A stretch of 64,000 nucleotides of DNA from Marchantia polymorpha subsp. ruderalis (Eukaryota; Streptophyta; Marchantiopsida; Marchantiales; Marchantiaceae): contig AP031354.1 in assembly GCA_037833965.1 (NCBI GenBank), positions 21,430,001 through 21,494,000 on the forward strand, read 5' to 3'. How positions within the stretch are numbered: position 1 is the stretch's first letter; every line of letters begins with the position of its first letter. Position numbers and translations under genes: made by a program. Positions 11,130 through 23,549 of the stretch are shown one piece after another. Under the pieces are notes generated by a model that saw only the letters and a list, made by a program, of their open reading frames with translations, made no database searches and was not told the DNA's origin.

Positions 11130-14100
11130 TGCTTCTATTTTGGCTTTTGCGCTCTCACAGGCATTGCCCTGCGGTGGAGGCAACCGGTTCCCGTGTATCG
11201 TGTCATACAGAACAAGATGCTGGTCCCCTCCAGATCTGCTCTTTCTTTCCTTGTTCGGTGGTCATGGGGAAGGCCCATTACAATTTTAGCAAATGATGAT
11301 GGAGTCCTCCAATCCTTATTCCCATACTGCTCGCAATTGAGTGTTTTAGTGAATATGCACTCCACTCCCCATTCAGCTGCAATTATATCTGACCAACATA
11401 CATGTCCACTGGAAAAGGTGCTCCGGTCGGAACTTTGAAATCCACGGCCAGTCTCTGGCAGTGAGAAAAAAATTTAATCCTCTACAATTTCTTTGTCCTT
11501 TACAAGCTCTCGGAGAGTAATGTAATGTTTGCAGATAGATACAAAGTTTATAGGCAAGCTCCATGCAATGCCTACGGGGATTGATTCTCTACACGTTTCA
11601 GGAGTACGCAGCGTGAGCTCCTACAACTCCCACAGAGCTCTCACTCCTCAAAAGATCTGGATTGTACGTATGGGCAAAAGTAAATTGGTCTGGGAAATTT
11701 GTTGTTACGCAGGACGACGATGCACTCATGGACGCAGGCAGGTGATAGGAACCCGTTCTCCATGCCACCTGAATGCAGGGACGGGCGTTGATCCTACCAT
11801 GTCTAGAACTACATGGACAGCCTCAGAAGCTCAGAGGCTCCTCAGAGGCTCAGACGATCATACCTACCACAGTAATGAAGTCATATTGCTGACCTTGCGT
11901 GTGATCATGATCTCCGGTCCTGGTTACCCGCCGCGTTTCATCCTCGTACGTCGTGATGGGGTCTTCACATCGCTTGGCTACTCACTTGCTGTCCTGCAAA
12001 GGCACGCAGTCTATGCCCCAGGTCCAGGTCCTGCACCGGATGTACACCATCATCACTTCATACACTTGCGAGTTCAGTACAGTTCTCGAGCCCTGCCTGC
12101 TGCACAAGCCATTCCATGGATTCCTGGTTATCGAAGAACTTCTGATTCCCTCCTCAGAAATCTCGAATCGAACAAAAGGGGCGGCCAAGCCAATAGCCAT
12201 CTCTGATGGCGGTGAAGCACGTGTCATGTCGATGATTTCTGCAGTTTGTCTTTCCTCGAGGAAAGCGATCGGCTCGAACACGATCTCGCCGAATTCTGAT
12301 TGGGAAGTCTCGCGCAAGAATATCCTCGCGACCTCAGCGGCTTGCTTACATGTCACAGAGAGTGGCACTGTCGACGTGTCATGCCGCTGACATGACAAGT
12401 CACTGTCTTCACCGGGGAGCTGAGGCGTCCACTCGGACTGGCGTCGGTTGACGTGGACACCTGTTTGTCAACCCCGGTTTCTGTGTCGTCAAATGGGCTA
12501 AATAAAGTCGAGCCATGGCGCTGACCGTTGCAAAGTCCAAAGGTGCTTCCATGATCCGTTGCATCCATCGAAACGCGCATCGGGGGGATTCAGGACGTTC
12601 TGCTGTTGCTCCTGCTGATGGCGGGCATTTGGGTTCTAACTTCAACGTTTGCAGTTTTTCATCAATGACACCGATGCATGATGAAGATGTGGAGAGATGA
12701 GCTCAATTCATGCACCCATCATGATCGTTTACTTATGTCTACATGCTCTTCCTTACTTCAGATGAGTTCCAAATAATTCCATAGCAATATGGACTAGAAT
12801 TCCACATATTCAGAACTTCTTATGGTGTGTCAAATTTATACGAGGGCAACTACAACATTAGCTCTAATTGCTTTTGGATAGGTTTTCACATACAAAAGTT
12901 GTCATATATATATTTATAATAATTTATTTATATTTAACATAAAAAATCTACAAATGTCACATAAACATCACTACCACACTCAATATTAGAAACTGGATGC
13001 TCTTATATCAAGTAGTATTCTACTCCGTTGGTTTGAGTGGTCAATGTGAATAGATCAATAACTACAATGTATAATCAGTCATCTATCTGCAATCCATACC
13101 ATATAAAATGAACTTGCTTGCTAATGTCGTGGAAGTTCTCTCTACTTCACAGTGGCCTCCATCCATCATACATGAGGGTATAAGGGCTCCACAAGTATCT
13201 AAAACATCCACATAACTTGTCTCCATATGATTGATGAAATGTGTGCTCGTGTCTCTATCGATCGGTGGATTAAGTATCGACACCCTCGGGAATGGCCCAG
13301 ACAACAACAGCTCGCAGAAGCCCTTTTGAAGAGGTGGCAGTAGGGTCATTACACAACTTCCGGAGTTTTGGAGCTAACGCTAATTTCGAGCTAAAAATGC
13401 TTGTAAATGGAAAACTACAGCAAATTTCTCGCATCGGATTGCGGGTCCTTCCAACGAGAATGACACCTCCCCATCCCATAGTTCGTTCTATCATCTGGCA
13501 TTCTCGATGACGTGCATGTTTCCATCCGTCCAGCTCATGCAAAGTGAGGCACTTCCATAAGCTTGTAATGGCTCAGTATTCAGCCTCCTCACAGAAACAT
13601 AATATAAAAAAAGAGACCTGCCAGAGCTTTGATTGAGTGTTTTTTTTCCCGCTATTATTTTTTTCTTTGAAAAAGCTGAAAGTTAAATATGACGATGGAA
13701 TTCAGAAGGACGCATGGAATTCAAACAGTGAACGAAGAAAGTGAATGCTGTAGAGGATAACAAAGAGGGGCGGAAAGAAATCTCAAAAAAAGCCAAAAAG
13801 ACGTCTGTTAACAGTATTACTATATCACTTAGACATTTTGGGACATGGGACATTCCCACTGTGATAATTTCAGTCTTGGGACGAGCGCCTGCAAGCTCCC
13901 ATATATGCACGTGAATGCATGGGTTCCATATGTTACTCTTATATGGCAAGTACATTTTCAATTCATGCCATTGTCACAAACAAAAACAAAAAACAAACAA
14001 AAAAAAAAGCCATGGAGAACATGGGGCAGATTTTACAGCCCTTAGCTTCAACACCCTCGTGACAACATTGACTGCTTCTGTGGCGGTTGGAAAAGTCTGC

Positions 14101-17100
14101 CCAAATATCCTACCGGCGAACATCTCAACTATAGACAAGTGAAGTGAAGGGAGGGGTCTTTAACTGACAACACTTGCTTCTTTGGAATTGGACGACCAAC
14201 CATTGTGGACCCATGGTGCTCGATCGTGCGAACATGTTGATGACCAAACAGATCCATAAGAGAGTGATATTTGATCAAGAAGGTGGTAAGTGGTCGTAAC
14301 AATCAAAAGCCTACTACCCCATTTGTCTGGTAAGAGAAAGAAAAACAAATTTGCATGGCCAGAGTTCTAGGGTCTGTGAAAATGCATGTATCCATGCAGA
14401 TAATACTGTTCTCTTTTCTGTATCTTCTGTGTATTTACGACTGACGGTAAATGCGAAAGAGAAGATGATATAATGGACACGGGAGAGCTTCAGTCATTGT
14501 GAGTCGAAACTATGCCCGTATTTGAGATTTAAGAGACAATACTTAAATTAGACCAGAATTGGGCTCCATCGGTACTACAACTGAAGATTATGGAGAATTA
14601 GAATATTTTCTAAATCCTTACTTTTAGAGGTACATCAGAGTTTCCATTTGTTGCATAGTGCAAATTATGCTTTGGAAATTTATTATCGCTCCCCTTTAAT
14701 TTAGTTTATGCACCCACACTAAATCTTACACGTCATTCTTCATTAAATACTTACCCATGTTAAGCATAGACTTTATTTTAAATAGTTATGTGAAAATACT
14801 AAACTTCGGATATTTCTTATCTTACTCTGCACTTAGTAATTCAAATGAAAATCATTCAAATCCTCAAACATGCGTTCGATTAAGATACAATAGAATCCTT
14901 GTAACTGCTGCCATGCAGGCGGGAAATGGTAATCTTGACGTAATTATCTTCTAGTCACGCTGTTGGCTTCTTTCTCCACTCAGCCTTACCTCAGTTTGTG
15001 TGGCTATTTGTTGAGTCTCTTAAAATTCGCAACGAATTTTAAAATCAGCTTTGAAAATGTTCCTAAAAAACAAGAATTTGTTTGAATACATTCAATAAAT
15101 AAAAAACCAGAATTTGCTTCATTTTTAAAAAAACCCCTCGAAGTCTGCAGTGGGATTTTGCTATGCACTAAGTAGTTCCAAAGTCAGAGGTCAAAGTAAT
15201 CAGAAGGTGAGAGAAGTATCAGCTCTAGTCCATGATCGACTTTGGCATTCTGCTGGAAAGGGCTCCGAGACTCACACATGGCTTCTCTCTCTCTCCTACT
15301 CTTACTCACAACCAACAATGAAAAGAGCTAGAAAGTCAGATTCCATCATCTCGGGTGACAAGGCGACATGAAACTCAGTAGGGAATGAGGAGACTAGTCT
15401 TTCATCACGGTGACAGATTCCACTGTCTGTATTTCCCCATAAGTCTGGACACGAAACTCACACGAGATAAACGCCACCTGGAAATGATGGCAGATTATGG
15501 AAATGCCAGGACCCAGGAATCCGTACGCGCCAGCATCTGCTAGTGCAGGAATCCGCCGCCGTACGTGAGGTCGAAGTGGGAGAGCATAATAGCAATAAGG
15601 TTCGGCAGCAGGAATAGGAGCTTCACCGAGCTTCATTGGATGAAATATGAACTCCATTGCTTCTGTTTGGACCCTGCGGTCTTTTGTTCTCATCGACCCA
15701 TTTGTGTGGTCATATCATCGACACCCAGCGTTACAAGAGAGAGACATCATGAAGTCCACTAGACCTTGCCTCGGAGATCCGAATTACTTGCACGGGGTAC
15801 AAATTTCAATCGTATCTTCATATCAGATGGACCTTTCCCAGAGATGATCCGTCAGCTGAAATTAAAATGAATCAGATTCTCAGGATTGGAGACGGTGCAT
15901 AACCTACGACCTACGAATATTTCTGCCTCAGGGAAAAGCAGTATTTTGATTTAAGGACTGTAGACTTTCTGATTCTGAAATGCAGAAACAGACGAAAACT
16001 GAAGAACGATCTTCATCTAGAGCTTTCGTACCAGCTACAACGCCACTGCGACAGAACTGGCCAGACAAATCTGAGTCCTTCCCTCCCTGCCTGACAAACA
16101 TGAAGTATTATGAGCCCCTCCATCTTCTTCTGGTAATCACGTGGCAACCGCTCGTACGAAATCCGAAATTTACTTCCTGTCAAATCCTTCCCGATCTCTC
16201 GATCGATCATTGCAAGCACGTTCGGGTAACTGAAAAGGGGAGTTTCGTATTGTACAGGAGTCCTGACTAGAGCATCCATCACATACCCAGTCGAGCGTCA
16301 CATAGTTGCTTCACTGATCGAATTGAAGTGGGTGCACTGCACACTAACACATCTATCTATCTAAGTACATCAAATGCACATTGTGGGGGAAGCTCTGGAC
16401 TGTGCTCAAGATGTCATATTGCCCAGGCCAAGTAGATGTAGAAAGATGGGTAGAACCATCAAGAGGTGCGAGGAACGAAGTGGGATTCTGGGGCTAGGCC
16501 CAGTAGCTTCACTATGTGGAATATGTCACACAGGAAATAAATTGTTTGAACTATCAACAAATGACAGAAGCTTCTAACATTATCATGATTGTTCTCTACT
16601 GATTATAACAATTGTAATGGAAACAAGTTGAATGAGATAGGTTGATGAATATGTGGCAATAAGGATGTGACTACTGGGTTGAAAAAAAATTTCCATGTGC
16701 TCAAGGTAAGTGTGGTTTAAATTCGAGGTTTTGTGGCACACGTTATTGGCACTATATTCGACATGGGGATCAAGGTACACGGAACTAGTTTTAGGGACTG
16801 ACATATGGTGTTGGAAGCAGGATCATCAAACGGTTAGTTCCCTCTTGTAATTCACGATGAAATCGACAAATGTAGTCTTCGCTGGTCTTGCAAAAGTCAA
16901 GGGCCGATTGAACGAGGAGTCTCAGTTTGTCGGTTGAGTTTTAGCTTTTGGCCTTTTCCTTTTACCCTGTCTTGTCATATGGAGCCCTACTTGACAATGC
17001 AGTTTGTGGAAACCATTCGGTTGTATTGGCCTACAATCGCCGTCCGTTGTTGTTGCCTCTCCGTTCGAATTCCAGCCGAGGCAAACATAGGAGGAAAACA

Positions 17101-20100
17101 ATTTCATCAGACTATTCGATGATTTGTCAAGATGGCAGACACTGTGGTTATTCTAGTCAGTAGTTTGCCGATCTGGCGTATGAATTTCATGAGGGTGAAA
17201 ACTTGTTGCATACATGGTTAGCAATCTCGTGAGTCCAAAACTATGTTCAGTGCTTAAGGAATGGGCTGTCATTATTCTAAGGTGTTGGAATCAATAATAG
17301 GCGATGAAACTCCTCCGCACTTAAAGAATTCACAAAAGACTTCGAAGTGAATCTCAACCGAGAAATATCTGGAATCGTTTGTCAACCTTTGACGATGGAG
17401 AAACGAAACGAACCGAACCAAACCAAACCGATGACAGCAGTATGTAGAATCACGAAAAGTCCATGAACAAGAACGGACCGATAACTACTGCACGCTGAGC
17501 AAAAACCTTTTGGACGATGCTCTGGAATCGTGCGTGGGAGAACGTGAGATTCATTTCCACTGTGAAACCATCTGCTGCAGAAGTCCACAGAGCTTTCGAT
17601 TTTTGGAGCTCGTTCTGGCTGTTCTGGCTACAATATAGGCTACGATTCTTATTTTCAGATTCTTTACTCGTCAAAGAGCTCGAGTCACCATGCGGAACGG
17701 AAGGATCAGATCTGAGGCGTTTCATGAAGCAGCAATAAGACTATGGAAACCAAACATTTGAATCACAATGAGAGAGAAAGTGTAGAGCTACGGTCCGAAC
17801 AAACTCTGAGCAGACAGCAAGCAGCCTTCGAAATTCGAGCCCCCCTGATCCGACAAAAGGAACTGACGGAGCTGGATAATGACAAGACGTAGCACGCAGT
17901 CCCACCACCCTACTGCGCAGGAATGTATGTGGCCACCTAGAACCTGCACCCGTGACAACCGCGTCCACCGATCGAATCGACGCACAAGAACACGAGCGAG
18001 CGAGCGAGCACCGACAGGGGTCGTTGCAAAGGTCCGGTTTTACCGAGGGTCCGAGGGAGCAGTAGTGGTACAGTTCGTTCGAGTCGGAGATTCAGATCAT
18101 GGCTCAGAGAGAGAGAGAGACAGACAGAGGAAGGTACAAGAAGGAAGACGCTGCGTGATGTCACCTCCTCATGCCTCACAAGGGTACGTGGGGTAGATGC
18201 ATGCCATGGCGCCAGACAGTTGCTTCCGTCATGACGTATCCGAATTTGGCGAGACAAATGACAGTCGCTCACAGTGTCACTCGGGGGCGGGTCCTGACTT
18301 CTGAGCTGCTGCCGACGCCGTCCTGTAATTAGCTCTGGCCAGTCCAGCCAGTGCCAGAGGCAGGCAGAACGGCCGGACGGGAGTTCCGCGGATGCGGATT
18401 GGTGATGGAAAGCTGATCTTCGCCACAAGATTCAACTTCGCAGAGAGCCATAGGAGCACTTTGAAGGAGTCGAGGAAGGTTCCGGGAGAGGTTCGCAAGG
18501 CCGATGTACAGTCCTTGGACCCATATTCTAGACGTCATATCACCTGAGCACATAAGAGAAGGCCAGGCTAAATCACTCCGAGGACGAGTGGCGGATCTTG
18601 GGACGATTTTGGAAGGTAGAAGACTTTTGCCTGGCTGGATGGATGGATGGTGCATTTGTGTAGCTCAGCTCTATACACAGGGTATACATATAAATATAAG
18701 CATGTCCTTGATTCTGGCCTGGCAACGTCCTTGCTCAGGATCTAGACTCTTGGTTTGCTGTACATATTTCACTGCACGTGTAAGCTTGGCGATAAGTGGG
18801 GAAAAGGGTGCCGGAGGGGAGACAACTGAAGGGAGGGTAGAGCAGTGCAGCAGCTCAGATCAGATCTAGCTATGGCTAGGTGATATGGATTTGAAGATTT
18901 CCACATACTAAGGTGGCATAGCTAATCTAGAGCTGAGGAAGGTCCCGTGGGAGATTCATGGGCAATAATTTGGATTAAACAAATACAGATTGAATTTGCT
19001 TTCACATGGCCCCATATGAGGCAGACCCCGTCGATTGGATGCTTGATATGTGGCTTGCAGACCAACAGCATCTGCCCTGCTTTTCGTGAAAAGGGCTCAG
19101 TGGAGTTCATAGGATCAAGTTTGCTAGATCCTATGGTGATGGTGAAGTCCTACAGGCTGAGCCCAGGCTTTATGGAAATATTAGCCATCTTATGAGGCAT
19201 TGTAAAACTAGTCCTTTGCTTTGAGCAACTTTGTTCCTGCTTCTCATGGTCCTTCTCAGAGTTGGCTTTCTGCTTCACCACCTCCACAACAAGTCAAAAC
19301 ATGCACGCTCGTACTAGTCGATGTATTATTTTTTTGCCATGTATGACATGACCCACTTTGTCAGACGTACGAATCTTCATGCCGCAGATCATGTGTTTTA
19401 CAGTGTTTGCCTTAGAAGATTCGGCATACAAGAGGATAAGTCTTAGAGAGGATTTGTGTTCGAGCTCATCAGATTCAAGCACCTAGAACCCAGCAGGAGG
19501 AGGCTGCGAGGAGAAGGAAGGGAAAAGGCAGCGAGACTGAGGTCTGTTATATTTTGCAATGCACAGAAGTCAGTCTGTGTTCACTCAGAGCTCGACTTCG
19601 CGCCTTATTTGAACCAGTCGATCACGACTGTCAAGCTTAGGTAAGTGAAATATTAAGCAATGCACTTAAAGCAGATCTCTTGACTGAACAGATCTGGCTG
19701 GAGTGAAGTCGATTTCTCACTGGACAAGTGTTCTGAGCGGCAACAGGGCAGGGCAACAACAGGCAGTCGTTGAACTGGATAAATTCTTTCACAATAAAGC
19801 CCAACTGGATGTTGCATCGTTCGTCTGACGGCTGTTTCTTCTGCCTTGCAATCATCCAGATCCAGAACCTGTTTGGTTCCTATCCCTTCGAAAGGAAATG
19901 CTAAACTCAGGATCCGTGGTGTTAAGAAGATTATCTGAAGATCACATTCAGTTATCTCCAATCCTTCCTTCATAACTTGGACGAGTTATCATGCAACATT
20001 TCGGACGCTGTCAGCTTCAATTTGTGTACAGCCAGAGGGGCTTAGTCTACCTTTGTCTCAGTCTCTGTTGAGGACTTCGCTTTCAGCCTCAAGGTTTTGT

Positions 20101-21950
20101 AAACATCATTATGTGACAATTGACCAACTGTAAGAAGGTACCAACTCTGGACCACCTTGCACATGTTGGTACCTCTGAATCAACCTTGCACATAACCACA
20201 TTAAGATCTGAAAGCCACCCAAAAGCCAGAAAGGCGTGGGTCGTCTCGAACGGAGATTGATCTGGATTATCCTTAATCCACAACCAAGAGGCTGGCAACA
20301 ACGTGGATCAATAACAGTATTCGAAGAGAGCACACTGGATAGACACCTCAATCAAACTCTTTAAGGGAATGTGTAAAGTGAGTGCCATCTGTTGGAATGC
20401 TGCAGTCTTGTAGGAATCAGCACTTCAGTGCTGATTACAACTCAAATTAAAATATCATGATCGGATCCCTTGAGTAAAGGGAGTGAGGAGACTTGAAGGC
20501 GCACTTTTGTTTTTGAAACAACGAGATATTCACATAGTGGGCCATACCTGTTGAACTCCATAGCCAGGCAATGAAAAACAGCCAGCTGCACTGAGCATGA
20601 GCAGTACTACGATGTACAGGGTCTGAGAATGTGAGCTGACGCTCAGAGCTTGGAGGTCAAAATTGAAACCAGGGAACAGAAGAGGTTTGAGAATTTTCTC
20701 AGCAGCAGAAACAAGAAACTGAGTCCTGGACTGACCACACCGCAAGCAACGAGAGGGGACAGAGAAAATTGTCAGCCACACTTTGCTTCGGCACTGCAGA
20801 GGACCCGAGTGTCAAATCCATATATGACCTCGAGTCGGAATTAGCATCCCCCGAAACTCATCATCTTCTTGCTCTTCTCGCTGTGACTGACGCCCCTCTC
20901 TGATTTTCTCTTGAATGAAGAGAGAGGGAAACGAGTTCATCCAACAGAAGTGCGTGGATACAATGACTCCAACACCCTTCGCTGACTAATTGAAACCTCA
21001 TCGACCGATCAGTAAATGCCTCGTATCTTCTTCCTCGTAACCTTCTGCTTCCGGAGACGAGCTTTCACTCCAACCTTATCTCACCGATGATACCAACCAA
21101 GCTTCTCAAGGGAGGACAGTCCCTCTACTTCGATGCAGAAGCAAATGGACTCCATCAATCTCAGAACTTGTGGGCGTTCGTGGTTCTCAGCGCTCGGAGG
21201 AGATCGTCTGTGCCTCCTACAACTCCCGAATCTTGCCATTCTTCAGCTATGGCAGGTTGTTAAATTTGTATGCATTCCTGGTTTTCTCCATGGAGCTTGC
21301 ATGTCAGTTCATGTCATCGACTCTACAATGGACAATGAATGGTCGGATGAGTCCAGTTGAAGGAAGCAATCGGGAGCAAGGACTGCTGGTGACTGATTGC
21401 TGCTGCTGGTTTCAGAAGCAAGGTTTGCAGGCCTCGAGTGAGTGCCGTGTGGTCGATTCCTTGGCCGCTGGCAAAGCGATGATTATTATAAGCTTGAACA
21501 ATTCGTACCTGTCCTAAGCACGATTAGGCAGATCCTACTTTTCCCCGACGATTGACTTTCCGAATTTCCCTAGCATCAAGTGACCCCGAGTGCCACCGTG
21601 CTCTGCCAGCACGGTGCGCCGGTACAGGTCGCTCCAATGACGATGAAGCCCACACATTCACATTCCAGTCTGCATCGGATCTTCTTCGAAAGAAGACGAG
21701 GCAATGGTCCCCCGGTTGACGAATTCCGTAAGGGGCCCGGCTCTCGCCCTCGAGCAGCACGAGCAGCAGCAGCAGAACGTGTTGCGAACTGTCAGTCTGA
21801 AGAAAAAGACTTCTCCGCCGCTCGGCGAACGCGACCTTCCCCGCACGCGATTGGATTTCATCCTATCCTGCAATCGATCGATAGTCCGGGTCGACCTGTG
21901 GACTCTGCCGCGTGCGCTGCGATGGTCAACAAAAGCGCGAAAGAGGGAGG

Positions 21951-21969
21951 GAGAGAGAGAGAGAGAGAG
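21951..21969. repeat. (GA)n microsatellite in 5' leader
   Basis: GA-rich tract about 0.6 kb upstream of the hydrolase start. It may lie in the promoter or 5' UTR; GAGA-type elements are common there in plants. Confidence 0.8.
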
Positions 21970-22544
21970 GAGCAGAGCTGACGGCAGAGGAGACCCGGAC
22001 AGAGAAGCACACGGTCCAATTCGCCGTGCCCTATTGCACATGCGATTCTGCAAACTGAACGAGCATCCACTCTAAAGATGCACGAGGAGGACGGCGGAGG
22101 CAGGGGCGAGAGAGGAGCGATGGTGCTTCAAGAACCCCGTGGCGGACCGATCGGCAGATGTTGATGCGAGTCGAAGCCCGAGGAAGCGCGAAGGCGAGCG
22201 AGAGCGAGAAGGAGGTCGAGAAGAGAAGGAGCGAGTTTATGCCGCGGGGAGGCCTCAATTTCTGCAGCCGGATCGCGACATTTCAGGCCTCTGGTCTGAT
22301 GCTGATGCCGAGTTGACTTGTTTATTATAAAATATTTGTGAGTAATCGCCCGTGTGATGGTGATGCTCTGTTCTTCTGCTAGTTGTTGATCGACCGTGTT
22401 TGCGCGAGAAGGCTCGGAGGCGAAACAGGGCTGCGAGTCAACCGCGTTGGACTGAGGCGGAGAAAACCTCGTGCATCGAGCGAGGAAGAAATAACGGAAG
22501 CGGATCTGTCTGTCTGTCAGCCCGAGCTCGGACGGGTGGAAGAA

Positions 22545-23549
22545 ATGGAGGAATCGACAGGAGGCAGCAGGAACATGGTAGCGAATGGCTTCAAGGACGA
22601 GGAAGAGGAGGACGAGGAATTATCGTCGGAATTGATATTTCTAGGATCAGGGTCGTCGACGGGAGTGCCGAGCCCCCTTTGTCTGCTGAGGCCCGCCGAT
22701 CCACCATGTCACGTCTGCCACAGCGCCATGGAGGGGCCTCCGGAAATCAACAAGAATTATCGGTGCAATCCATCGCTGTTGATCAACTATAAGCACGAGG
22801 ACGGGAGCCGCAGATACATTCAGATAGACGCCGGGAAGAATTTCAAGGAGCAAGTGCTGCGGTGGTTCTTGATCCACAAGGTGCCGAGGTTGGACGCGCT
22901 GCTGCTGACGCACGAGCACGCCGACGCCATGCTAGGGCTGGACGACATCCGAGGCGTGCAGAACTACAACTCCATGAACGACATCGCGGCCATGCCCGTC
23001 TTCGTCTCGCAGCACACCATGGACAGCGTAAATGCCAAATTCCCGTATCTGGTCGAGAAGACGCTCAAGGAGGGCCAGGAGGTTCGCAGGGTGGCGCAGC
23101 TTGACTGGCGCGTCATCGACACCTCGTGCTCCGCCCTCTTCGATGCCGTGGGGCTGGAAATCACGCCCCTGCCTGTGATGCACGGGGAGGATTACCTGAG
23201 TCTAGGGTTTCTGTTCGGCAAGAAGCACCGAGTCGCCTACATTTCGGATGTGTCTCGCATTCCCGAGACCACCGAGCAGGTGATTTCAGCTGCTGGAGAT
23301 TTGGGCCCCGTCGACATCCTCATCCTCGATAGTCTGTACAAATCCGGACCTCACAATACCCATTTCTGCTACGAGGACAGCTTAGCAGCAGTGAAAAGAC
23401 TGCGGCCTAGAAGAGCTTTCTTCGTGGGCATGACGCACGAGTTCGAGCACGAGAGGGACAATGCAGAGCTCGCCGAGTGGTCTCAACGAGAGGGCATCGA
23501 GGTCCAATTAGCTTACGACGGCATGAGGATACCAGTTTGCCTTGGATGA
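22545..23549 (+). CDS. Metallo-beta-lactamase-fold hydrolase, PhnP-like
   Basis: An intronless gene of 334 codons plus stop. It belongs to the eukaryotic metallo-beta-lactamase-fold group related to bacterial PhnP (phosphoribosyl cyclic phosphodiesterase), usually annotated only as putative hydrolase in plants and yeasts; its substrate is not established. Near the start it has the strand LIFLGSGSSTGVPSP, then a CHVCHSA cysteine pair comparable to the structural zinc site of PhnP. The core metal motif is LLTHEHADAMLGLDDIR, followed by VMHGEDY, YISDVSRIPE and FVGMTHEFEHE, which supply further ligands. The last His of the canonical HxHxDH is Ala here. I chose the ATG at 22545: the frame stays open upstream to 22383 but contains no ATG. 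The first residues are acidic (run of Glu/Asp) and no targeting peptide is evident. Confidence 0.88.
   Translation: MEESTGGSRNMVANGFKDEEEEDEELSSELIFLGSGSSTGVPSPLCLLRPADPPCHVCHSAMEGPPEINKNYRCNPSLLINYKHEDGSRRYIQIDAGKNFKEQVLRWFLIHKVPRLDALLLTHEHADAMLGLDDIRGVQNYNSMNDIAAMPVFVSQHTMDSVNAKFPYLVEKTLKEGQEVRRVAQLDWRVIDTSCSALFDAVGLEITPLPVMHGEDYLSLGFLFGKKHRVAYISDVSRIPETTEQVISAAGDLGPVDILILDSLYKSGPHNTHFCYEDSLAAVKRLRPRRAFFVGMTHEFEHERDNAELAEWSQREGIEVQLAYDGMRIPVCLG

Larger units (their letters stand above)
9294..22544. other. Long gene-poor interval
   Basis: No reading frame in these 13 kb resembles a family I recognise. The longest uninterrupted frames (225 codons at 11529-12206 plus; 138 codons at 11982-12398 minus) overlap each other and lack neighbouring exons. 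Several minus-strand frames between about 16.0 and 20.8 kb end near plausible splice donors, for example CAACAG/GTATGG near 20535, so an unrecognised spliced transcript cannot be excluded. The interval holds a 120-bp tandem duplication, CT and GA microsatellites, and from about 21.5 kb a GC-richer leader of the downstream hydrolase gene. Confidence 0.5.

Noticed and set aside
21580-22258. Several 120-133-codon frames on both strands
   Set aside because: They are mutually overlapping, run through a GA microsatellite and show no similarity.
22383-22544. 54-codon N-terminal extension of the hydrolase
   Set aside because: The extension has no ATG in frame (it begins with TTG) and ATG 22545 has a good context; the region looks like GC-rich leader.
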